51,411 nt of DNA, from the NCBI RefSeq assembly GCF_001485495.1, contig NZ_BCNF01000015.1, positions 1 to 51,411 of the forward strand. Reading direction: 5' to 3'. Shown piece after piece: positions 17,336 through 25,400 of the stretch. The notes below the pieces were generated by a model, which searched no databases, had not been told where the DNA came from, and saw only the letters and a list, made by a program, of their open reading frames with translations. Made by a program: the position numbers and the translations under genes. Source of the stretch: Gordonia desulfuricans NBRC 100010. Its GTDB lineage: Bacteria > Actinomycetota > Actinomycetes > Mycobacteriales > Mycobacteriaceae. Each line of letters begins with the position of its first letter. The first letter of the stretch is position 1.

Positions 17336-19558
17336 GCTCAGTGCCTCGTTGAAGATGGCGCTCGGCCGCATCACGGCGGCGAGCTTCTCGGCGTCGGGGG
17401 CGTAGTACCCGCCGATGTCGACCTGATCGCCCTGGACCTTGTTCAGCTCCTCGACGATCGCCGACTCCTGAGCGGCCAGGGTGGCGGCCAGCGGGGCGAA
17501 CTTCGCCGCGAGGTCGGCGTCCTCGGTCTGCTCGGCGAGGGCCTGTGCCCAGTACATCGCCAGGTAGAACTGGCTGCCGCGGTTGTCGAGCTCGCCGGTG
17601 TTGCGCGAGGGACCCTTGTTGTTCTCCAGCAGCTTGCCGGTCGCACTGTCGAGGGTCTTGGCCAGGATCAGCGCCTTGGCGTTGTCGGTCTTGCGGCCGA
17701 GGTCCTCGAGGCTCACCGCGAGCGCCAGGAACTCGCCGAGGGAGTCCCACCGCAGGTGGTTCTCCTCGATGAGCTGCTTGACGTGCTTGGGCGCCGAGCC
17801 ACCGGCACCGGTCTCGTACAGGCCACCACCGGCCATCAGCGGCACGATCGAGAGCATCTTGGCGCTGGTGCCCAGCTCCAGGATCGGGAACAGGTCGGTG
17901 AGGTAGTCACGCAGGATGTTGCCGGTCGCCGAGATGGTGTCCAGGCCGCGGATCAGGCGCTCCATGGTGTACCGGATGGCACGGACCTGCGACATGATCT
18001 GGATGTCCAGACCGTCGGTGTCGTGATCCTTCAGGTAGGTGTGCACCTTGGCGATCAGCTCGTTCTCGTGCGGGCGGTACGGATCGAGCCAGAACACCAC
18101 CGGCATACCGGATTCGCGCGAGCGGGTGACGGCGAGCTTCACCCAGTCGCGGATGGGGGCGTCCTTGACGATGCACAGACGCCAGATGTCACCCTCTTCG
18201 ACGTCCTGGGTCAGCAGCACCTCGCCAGTGGCGTTGTCGGTGATGTTGGCGACACCGGCCGCCGGGACCTCGAAGGTCTTGTCGTGGGAGCCGTACTCCT
18301 CGGCCTTCTGTGCCATCAGGCCGACGTTGGGGACGGTGCCCATGGTGGTCGGGTCGAAGGCACCGTTGGTCTTACAGAAGTTGACCATCTCCTGGTAGAT
18401 GCGGGAGAAGGTGGACTCCGGGTTGACCGCCTTGGTGTCCTTCGGGCGTCCGTCGGCGCCGTACATCTTGCCGCCGGCGCGGATCATGGCCGGCATCGAG
18501 GCGTCGACGATGACGTCGCTGGGCGAGTGGAAGTTGGAGATGCCGCGGGCCGAGTCGACCATCGCCAGCTCCGGGCGGTGCTCATGACACTTGTGCAGGT
18601 CGTCGACGATCTCCTCGCGCTTGGACGCGGGCAGGGTCTCGATCTTGGCGTACAGGTCCGACAGGCCGTTGTTGACGTTGACGCCGAGCTCGTCGAAGAG
18701 CTCACCGTGCTTGGCGAAGGCCTCCTTGTAGAAGGTGCGCACCGCGTGGCCGAAGACGATCGGGTGGCTCACCCGCATCATGGTGGCCTTGACGTGCAGG
18801 GAGAACATGACGCCGGTCTTGTAGGCGTCTTCCATCTGCTCTTCGTAGAACTCGATGAGCGCCGTCTTGCTCATGAACATGCTGTCGATGACGTCGCCGT
18901 CGGTCAGCGACACCTCGGGCTTGAGCACCACGGTCTCGCCGGCGGCGGTGAGCAGCTCCATCCGGACCTTGCGGTCGCCCTTGACCGTCATCGACTTCTC
19001 GCCGTGATAGAAGTCGCCCTCACGCATGTGTGCGACGTGCGTACGCGAGGCCATCGACCACTTGCCCATGCTGTGCGGGTGCTTGCGCGCATACTCCTTG
19101 ACCGCCTTGGGGGCGCGGCGATCGGAGTTGCCTTCGCGCAGAACCGGGTTCACCGCACTGCCGAGGCACTTGGTGTACCGGGTGCGGATCGCCTGCTCTT
19201 CCTCGGTCTTCGGATTGTCCGGGAAATCGGGGATGTCGTATCCCTTGCCCTGCAGTTCCTTGATGGCGGCGTGCAGCTGCGGCACCGATGCGCTGATGTT
19301 GGGCAGCTTGATGATGTTGGTGTCAGGGTCCTGGGTCAGCCGGCCGAGCTCGGCCAGGTTGTCGGTGACCTTCTGCTCGTCGGTCAGACGCTCGGGGAAC
19401 TCGGCGAGAATACGTGCGGCCACCGAGATGTCACTGGTCGCGACATTGATGTCGGCGGCATCGGCGAAGGTGCGAATGACCGGCAGGAATGCGTGCGTCG
19501 CCAGCATCGGCGCCTCGTCGGTGAGTGTGTAGATGATGGTCGGCTTTTCCTGGGTCAT
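17321..19558 (-). CDS. icd: Monomeric NADP-dependent isocitrate dehydrogenase
   Basis: The ATG at 19558 ([20 protein letters not shown]) gives 745 residues, the usual size of the monomeric isocitrate dehydrogenase (IDH-II) family. Family sequence is seen throughout: [15 protein letters not shown] near the start, [20 protein letters not shown] in the middle, and [19 protein letters not shown] near the end. It converts isocitrate to 2-oxoglutarate and CO2 with NADP in the TCA cycle, giving NADPH and the co-substrate for the three 2OG oxygenases in the window. It is transcribed alone, with hairpins after its stop and a 14-base direct repeat upstream. Open sequence continues far upstream of the chosen start but is not related to the family. 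Confidence 0.96.
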   Translation of the reverse strand: MTQEKPTIIYTLTDEAPMLATHAFLPVIRTFADAADINVATSDISVAARILAEFPERLTDEQKVTDNLAELGRLTQDPDTNIIKLPNISASVPQLHAAIKELQGKGYDIPDFPDNPKTEEEQAIRTRYTKCLGSAVNPVLREGNSDRRAPKAVKEYARKHPHSMGKWSMASRTHVAHMREGDFYHGEKSMTVKGDRKVRMELLTAAGETVVLKPEVSLTDGDVIDSMFMSKTALIEFYEEQMEDAYKTGVMFSLHVKATMMRVSHPIVFGHAVRTFYKEAFAKHGELFDELGVNVNNGLSDLYAKIETLPASKREEIVDDLHKCHEHRPELAMVDSARGISNFHSPSDVIVDASMPAMIRAGGKMYGADGRPKDTKAVNPESTFSRIYQEMVNFCKTNGAFDPTTMGTVPNVGLMAQKAEEYGSHDKTFEVPAAGVANITDNATGEVLLTQDVEEGDIWRLCIVKDAPIRDWVKLAVTRSRESGMPVVFWLDPYRPHENELIAKVHTYLKDHDTDGLDIQIMSQVRAIRYTMERLIRGLDTISATGNILRDYLTDLFPILELGTSAKMLSIVPLMAGGGLYETGAGGSAPKHVKQLIEENHLRWDSLGEFLALAVSLEDLGRKTDNAKALILAKTLDSATGKLLENNKGPSRNTGELDNRGSQFYLAMYWAQALAEQTEDADLAAKFAPLAATLAAQESAIVEELNKVQGDQVDIGGYYAPDAEKLAAVMRPSAIFNEALSSVQG

Positions 19559-19595
19559 GTTCCGCCTTCGCCTCGTAATCGTCACGCGACGTCGC

Positions 19596-19645
19596 GGTCC
19601 GTGTTGCCCGACGTCGCCTACTTGTCGCCGTGGTCCGTGTTGCCC
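19596..19645. repeat. 14-bp direct repeats upstream of icd
   Basis: GGTCCGTGTTGCCC occurs at 19596-19609 and again at 19632-19645, 36 bases apart, in the 38-87 bases upstream of the icd start. They could be paired regulator sites or part of a small repeat; there is no direct evidence for either. Confidence 0.55.
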
Positions 19646-19729
19646 CGGCGACATCCAGTATCTCGTATCACGTCCGGGGGAGCACAGTGCGCTCCTCGGT
19701 CGGATTCCGGCGCAGGTCTTGTCACGCCG

Positions 19730-19754
19730 GGATGTCAAGCGTAGCTTGACATCC
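19730..19754. promoter_or_regulatory. Perfect 11-3-11 palindrome abutting the HTH gene start
   Basis: GGATGTCAAGC (19730-19740) and its reverse complement GCTTGACATCC (19744-19754) are separated by GTA. The second arm ends exactly one base before the ATG at 19755. It looks like an operator for the small HTH protein that follows, or for another repressor; a role as a leader hairpin masking the start is also possible. Confidence 0.6.
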
Positions 19755-20144
19755 ATGGCCGCGCCGTTCACACCGGACCATCTCGGCACCGGGTTGATCG
19801 TCGACATCGCCCCGGCGGTGTCGGCGGTGATCGCCGCCGCCTCGGCCGAGGCCGCGCGTTGCGCCGCCGAGCTCATCGGGGCCGACCCCGCAGATCCCAC
19901 CGGTACCGACCCGGCCACCCCGGACGTCCACGCCGACGCGAAGGCGCTGGCGACGCAACTGGTGCGGTTACGCATCGAGCTCGCCGCCGGACTCGACCCG
20001 ATCGACACGGTCGTCGTCCTGCGTCGCGGGGAGGTCACCTGGGCGGCGATCGCCCAGGCCGCCGGCACGTCGCGGCAGGCCGCCCACGAACGGTGGGGAC
20101 GTCGCGTACGCGAGGAACTCGACGGCCAGGACTCCGACGACTGA
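19755..20144 (+). CDS. Small hypothetical protein with C-terminal helix-turn-helix-like region
   Basis: The ATG at 19755 gives 129 residues. The N-terminal half is Ala-rich and helical. The last 40 residues ([20 protein letters not shown] then WGRRVREEL) resemble an HTH of the kind in small actinobacterial DNA-binding proteins. No Shine-Dalgarno site is evident, so translation may be leaderless. A perfect 25-base palindrome touches the start codon, which supports autoregulation. It is divergent from icd. I do not recognise a named family. Confidence 0.6.
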   Translation: MAAPFTPDHLGTGLIVDIAPAVSAVIAAASAEAARCAAELIGADPADPTGTDPATPDVHADAKALATQLVRLRIELAAGLDPIDTVVVLRRGEVTWAAIAQAAGTSRQAAHERWGRRVREELDGQDSDD

Positions 20145-20201
20145 GCGCCGGTTTCCGGCCACCGACCGTGCGACCCCCAGACGCACCAGCCCACAGACGA
20201 C

Positions 20202-20234
20202 GATGCCCGGCCGGTCGAGCACCGGCCGGGCATC
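20202..20234. terminator. Bidirectional terminator between HTH gene and fadB2
   Basis: A 14-base perfect stem (20202-20215 with 20221-20234) closes on a 5-base loop, and an outer CAGACG/CGTCTG pair (20194-20199, 20235-20240) lengthens it. It separates two convergent genes. Confidence 0.78.
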
Positions 20235-20294
20235 CGTCTGTGAGATGACCGTCATCCGTGGGGAAGGGACGGGGTGTCCCGCGCCTGCCCGGAC

Positions 20295-21146
20295 TCAGTT
20301 CGAGTAGTCGTAGAAACCCTTGCCGCTCTTCTTGCCGAGGTAGCCGGCCTCCACCATGCGCTGCAGCAGGGGCGGCGGGGCCAGGTGCGGCTCGCGGAAC
20401 TCCTGGTAGAGCGACTCCGCCACGTCGAGGACGACGTCGAGGCCGACGGTGTCGCTGAGGGTCAGCGGGCCCATCGGGTGGGCGCAGCCGTTGACCATGC
20501 CGGCGTCGATGTCCTCCTTGGTGGCATATCCGCTCTCGTACATGCGGATCGCGCTGACCAGGTAGGGGATCAGCAGGGCGTTGACCACGAACCCGCCGCG
20601 GTCGCCGGCGGCGATGGTGCGCTTGCCGAGGTGATCGCGGGCGTATTCGGTGACCTTCTCGATCGCGGTCGGCGAGCTGGCCAGGCTGGAGATGATCTCC
20701 ACCAGGGGCATCACCGGCACCGGGTTGAAGAAGTGCACACCCACCACACGGCTCGGGTCGGCGACGTCCTTGGCGATTCGGATGATCGGGATCGACGAGG
20801 TGTTGGTGGCCAGGATCGCCTCGGGCGAGGTCACCTTGTCCAGCTCGGCGAAGAAGCCCACCTTCAGCGACTCGATCTCCGGCAGCGCCTCGATCACGAG
20901 TTCACGATCGGCGAAGTCGCCGATCGAGGTGGTCAGAGTGAGACGCGAGAGTGCTTGCTGCGCATCGTCTTCGGAGATCTTGCCCCGGCTGACGCCGCGG
21001 CCCAGCGACTTCTCGATGCGGGCGCGCGCACCGTCGGCCGCGGCCTGGTCCCGCTCGAGCACCAGCACGTCGTCGCCCGCACGGATGGCGATCTCGGCGA
21101 TTCCGGCACCCATGGTGCCACCGCCGACCACTCCGAGCTGTGTCAT
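20295..21146 (-). CDS. fadB2: 3-hydroxybutyryl-CoA dehydrogenase (FadB2-like)
   Basis: The 283-residue protein starts with a Rossmann fold (LGVVGGGTMGAGIAEIA) and ends with the C-terminal dimer domain (LGKKSGKGFYDYS). Catalytic-region motifs NTSSIPI and GVHFFNPVPVMPLVEI are intact, and it has the length of stand-alone HBD/FadB2 enzymes. It interconverts 3-hydroxyacyl-CoA and 3-oxoacyl-CoA with NAD(P). In mycobacteria FadB2 acts on short chains such as acetoacetyl-CoA. It is monocistronic, with a terminator after it and a divergent pdxK upstream; a 16-bp tandem array lies in the shared promoter region. Confidence 0.92.
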   Translation of the reverse strand: MTQLGVVGGGTMGAGIAEIAIRAGDDVLVLERDQAAADGARARIEKSLGRGVSRGKISEDDAQQALSRLTLTTSIGDFADRELVIEALPEIESLKVGFFAELDKVTSPEAILATNTSSIPIIRIAKDVADPSRVVGVHFFNPVPVMPLVEIISSLASSPTAIEKVTEYARDHLGKRTIAAGDRGGFVVNALLIPYLVSAIRMYESGYATKEDIDAGMVNGCAHPMGPLTLSDTVGLDVVLDVAESLYQEFREPHLAPPPLLQRMVEAGYLGKKSGKGFYDYSN

Positions 21147-21198
21147 GAAAAGCCTCCCGATATCGGTGTTGGATCGTGGGCAACGTTAGTCCGTCAGA

Positions 21199-21246
21199 GC
21201 GTCCCCCGTGCGCGGCGTCCCCCGTGCGCGGCGTCCCCCGTGCGCG
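21199..21246. repeat. Tandem array, 3 x 16 bp
   Basis: Three perfect copies of GCGTCCCCCGTGCGCG run at 21199-21214, 21215-21230 and 21231-21246, in the 223-base region between divergent fadB2 and pdxK. Its position in a double promoter region means copy number could affect spacing. Confidence 0.9.
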
Positions 21247-21369
21247 CGGATGGCCGCCGGCACCACCTCCCGGCGGCAGGTGCGACGCAGGTCACGACAC
21301 CCGCCTCGACGGCCCACGAGGCACTGTCGGAAAATCTGGGGCGGCATTCGATCGAGGAGAAGTGAGGCC

Positions 21370-22161
21370 ATGGCAGACGTGTCGTATGTGATCGCCGGTT
21401 CGGAGTCGACCGGCGGCGCCGGGATCCAGGCGGATCTGCGCACCTTCGCGCAGTTGGGCACCTACGGGGTGGGCACGCTCACCTGCGTGGTGTCCTTCGA
21501 CCCGAAGGACGGGTGGGGTCACCGTTTCGTCCCGATCGACGGGTCGGTGATCGCCGACCAGATCGAGGCCGCCACCACCGCCCACGAGCCCGAGGTGGTC
21601 AAGGTCGGCATGCTCGGTACCCCGGCGACGATCGACGTGGTCGCCGATGCACTGGCCGCGCGCACGTGGCGTCATGTGGTGGTCGATCCGGTGCTGATCT
21701 GCAAGGGGCAGGAACCCGGTGCCGCCCTCGACACCGACAACGCCCTGCGCTCCCGCATCCTGCCGCTCGCGACCGTGGTGACCCCGAACCTGTTCGAGGC
21801 CGCGACCCTGGCCGGGATGGACTCGCTGACCACGATCGACGATCTGGCCGAGGCCGCCAAGCGGATCGCCGACCTGGGGCCGCGCCACGTCATCGTCAAG
21901 GGCGGCGTCGGACTGGCCGGACCGGACGCCGTCGACGTGGTCTTCGACGGCACCGAGGTCACCGTGCTCAGCGCACCGAAGGTGGGCGAGGAGCGTGTAT
22001 CCGGCGCCGGCTGCTCCTTCGCCGCGGCGACCACCGCCGAACTGACCAAGGGCGCCGACGTCCTGGACGCCGCACGGACCGCCAAGCAGTTCACCCACGA
22101 GGGCATCGTCGGCCGGCTGGCGTCGCATGTGCCGTTCGACGCGGTGTGGCGGCGCGGCTGA
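21370..22161 (+). CDS. pdxK: Pyridoxine/pyridoxal/pyridoxamine kinase, ThiD-like (PdxK)
   Basis: The ATG at 21370 follows a GAGGAGAAGTGAGG purine stretch and gives 263 residues. It is a ribokinase-fold enzyme: IAGSESTGGAGIQADLRTF at the start, VVDPVLICKG near residue 101, TVVTPNLFEAATLAGMD near 139, and the anion-hole region SGAGCSF near 217. The DPVxxCKG and PLATVxTPNLFEA segments resemble the Bacillus subtilis PdxK (ThiD2) type, which phosphorylates pyridoxal-series vitamers, more than the HMP-phosphate kinase ThiD. ThiD activity cannot be excluded. A hairpin follows the stop. Confidence 0.85.
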   Translation: MADVSYVIAGSESTGGAGIQADLRTFAQLGTYGVGTLTCVVSFDPKDGWGHRFVPIDGSVIADQIEAATTAHEPEVVKVGMLGTPATIDVVADALAARTWRHVVVDPVLICKGQEPGAALDTDNALRSRILPLATVVTPNLFEAATLAGMDSLTTIDDLAEAAKRIADLGPRHVIVKGGVGLAGPDAVDVVFDGTEVTVLSAPKVGEERVSGAGCSFAAATTAELTKGADVLDAARTAKQFTHEGIVGRLASHVPFDAVWRRG

Positions 22162-22180
22162 GCCCTGACCGTTCCGCCGC

Positions 22181-22215
22181 CCGGCCCCTCCGGTCTACTC
22201 GCCGGTAGGGGCCGG
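22181..22215. terminator. Terminator hairpin after pdxK
   Basis: The 9-base arms CCGGCCCCT (22181-22189) and AGGGGCCGG (22207-22215) enclose a loop that itself can pair (CCGG with CCGG). It is 20 bases beyond the pdxK stop. Confidence 0.65.
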
Positions 22216-22314
22216 AATGCCGGATTCTGTGCTGTGTACCACACACGGCGCGTCGGATCCGTACTCGCGCGTAGCGAAACAATTCGCAAGAATCGATCGG
22301 GCCCGCCCACTGTT

Positions 22315-22336
22315 GTCCCGGTCCGCCGACCGGGAC
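22315..22336 (+). promoter_or_regulatory. Leader hairpin upstream of the carboxylase gene
   Basis: The arms GTCCCGGTC and GACCGGGAC (9 bases each) enclose a 4-base loop about 90 bases before the carboxylase start, in the 263-base gap after pdxK. It could be part of an untranslated leader or an operator; nothing else recognisable lies in the gap. Confidence 0.35.
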
Positions 22337-22424
22337 CTGCCGAAATGCGGTCCGACGCCCCCGTCGGATCGCAGCGCGACCGTCGCGCGGCCGAACCCGG
22401 GCGGGAGACGAAGGAGGGATATCG

Positions 22425-25400
22425 GTGGTGTTTGCACGTATTGCCATCGTGAACCGCGGTGAGGCCGCCATGCGACTCATCCACGCCGTTCGGGCGTTGT
22501 CCGCGGAGACCGGACAGCCCATCGAGGTCATCGCGCTGCACACCGATGTGGACCGCAATGCGACGTTCGTCCGTGAGGCCGACGTAGCCTACGACTTGGG
22601 GCCGGCCGCCGCGCGGCCCTACCTGAACCTGGAGATCCTCGAGCACGCCCTGCTCGAGACCGGCGCCGACGCGGCGTGGGTCGGTTGGGGCTTCGTCGCC
22701 GAGGATCCCGCATTCGCCGAGTTGTGCGACCGCATCGGTGTCACCTTCGTCGGACCGTCGGCCGAGGCGATGCGCAAGCTCGGCGACAAGATCGGCGCCA
22801 AGCTGATCGCCGAGGAGGTCGGCGTCCCGGTTGCCCCGTGGAGCCGCGGACCCGTCGACACCATCGACGACGCGCTCACCTCCGCTGCGCAGGTCGGCTA
22901 CCCGCTGATGCTCAAGGCGACCGCCGGTGGCGGTGGCCGCGGTATCCGCGTGATCACCAGCGACGACGACCTGCGCGACGCCTTCGACCGCACCCGCGAC
23001 GAGGCCGCCCGCGCCTTCGGCAGCGGCGTGGTGTTCCTGGAGCGTCTGGTCACCGGTGCCCGCCACGTCGAGGTACAGGTGATCGCCGACGGGCAGGGCA
23101 CCGCCTGGGCCCTCGGCGTCCGCGACTGCTCGGTACAGCGCCGCAACCAGAAGATCATCGAGGAGTCGGCCTCGCCGGTGCTCGCCCCCGAGCAGGTCGC
23201 CGAGCTCAAGACCTCGGCCGAGCGTCTCGCGGTCGCCGTCGGCTACTGCGGCGCGGCCACCGTCGAGTTCCTGTACCACCCCGGTGAGCGCCTGTTCGCC
23301 TTCCTCGAGGTCAACACCCGCCTGCAGGTGGAGCACCCGATCACCGAGATCACCACCGGCTTCGACCTGGTCCGCGCCCAGCTGCGCGTCGCCGGGGGCG
23401 AGAAGCTGACCGGTGAGGCACCCCTCGAGCGTGGGCATGCCATCGAGGCCCGGCTCAACGCCGAGGACCCCGACCGCGACTTCGCGCCCGCCCCGGGCCG
23501 GATCGAGCGGCTCGAGCTACCCGCAGGACCCGGTATCCGCGTCGACACCGGAGTCAGCGAGGGCGACACCATCCCCGCCGACTTCGACTCGATGATCGCC
23601 AAGGTCATCGCCTACGGCCGCAACCGTGACGAGGCGCTGGGCCGGCTGCGCCGCGCGATGGCCGAGACCCGCGTCATCATCGAGGGCGGCTCGACCAACA
23701 AGAGCTTCGTGCTCGAACTGCTCAACCAGCCCGAGGTGATCGACGGCAGCGCCGACACCGGCTGGATCGACCGCGTCCGCGAAGAGGGCCGCCTGGTCGC
23801 CAACCGGCACTCCGCGGTGGCCCTGGCCGCCGCCGCGATCGAGACCTACGAGGAAGAAGAGGGCGTCGAGCGTCACCGCCTGCTGTCCACCGCCGCCGGT
23901 GGCCGCCCGCAGGTCCAGCACGACAGCGGACGTCCGCTCGACCTGAAGCTGCGTGGGGTGGGGTACCGCGTGCGCGTGGCCCGCATCGGTGCGCACCGCT
24001 TCCGTGTCGGCATCGAGGCCGGCGAGCTCACCCGCACCGCCGACGTCGACATCGAGCGATTCGACACCCACACCTCCCAGATGGTCCTCAACGGCGTCCG
24101 CTACCGCCTGGTGACCGGCACCCACGGGCCGATCCACCTGGTCGACGTCGACGGTGTGACCCACCGTGTCAGCCGGGACGAGGGCGGTGTGGTGCGCGCC
24201 CCGGCGCCTGCGCTGGTCGTGGCCACCCCGCTGTCGGTCGGCGACGAGGTCGAGGCCGGCGCCCCGGTCCTGGTCCTGGAGTCGATGAAGATGGAGACCC
24301 TGGTCCGTGCGCCGTTCCGCGCGCGGCTCAAGGAGTGCGTGGTCTCGGTGGGCACCCAGGTCGAGACCGGCGCGCCGCTGCTGCGTCTGGAACCGATCGT
24401 CGACGACGCCGAGGACGAGACCCCCGAGGTCTCCGAGGCCGTCGAGATCGAGCTGCCCGACGCCCCGGTGGACGTCTCCGCCGAGGACCGCACCAGCCGT
24501 GGTCTGGAAGACCTGCGCAGCCTGCTGCTCGGCTACGACGTCGATCCGCACGACCGCACCCGGCTGCTCAACGACTACCTGACCGCCCGTGCGACGGTGA
24601 TCGAGGACGGACGTCGTCCGCTGGCCGACGAGCTCGAACTCATCACGGTGTTCGCCGATCTGGCCGACCTGAGCAAGAACCGCCCGTCGGAGGAGAACCT
24701 CGGCGACGAGCACGTGCACTCGTCGCGTGAGGGATTCCACACCTACCTGCAGAGCCTCGACGTGGAGCGTGACGGCCTGCCGGCCACGTTCCACGCCCAG
24801 CTGGGCCGGGCGCTGGCGCACTACGGTGTGCACGACCTCGAGCGCAGCCCGGAACTGGAGGCGGCGGTCTTCCGCATCTTCCTGGCGCTGCAGAACCCGG
24901 CACAGTCGGTCACCGTGATCAGCACACTGCTGCGCGAGTGGCTGCGGGAGCCCACTCCCCGCGACGAGTTGCAGGACGGTGTCGGCAACGCACTCGACCG
25001 CCTGGTGGCGGCCACCCAGGTGCGCTTCCCGGTGATCGCCGACCTGACGCGCGGCGTCATCTACGCCTGGTACGGCCAGCCGCTGCTGCGGCGCAACCGC
25101 GCCCGCGTCTACCGCGACGTGCGTGAGCACCTGCGCTACCTCGACGCCAACCCGGCCGCCCCGGATCGCGACGAGCGGATCTCGGAGATGGTCAGCAGCA
25201 CCGAGCCGCTGGTGCGGGTGCTGGTGCAGCGGATGCAGCGTGAGAACGCCGATCCGACGGTGATGCTCGAGGTGCTCACCCGCCGCTACTACGGCAACAA
25301 GGGCCTCACCGCGGTCCGCATCGAGAAGCCGGCCGGCGCCACCTTCGTGATCGCCGAGCGTGACGGGAACCACCTCGTCTCGTCGGCGGTCCGGTTCGAC

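Noticed and set aside
17108..19744. 878-codon open frame on the plus strand opposite icd
   Set aside because: It mirrors the isocitrate dehydrogenase gene, which matches its family end to end on the minus strand.
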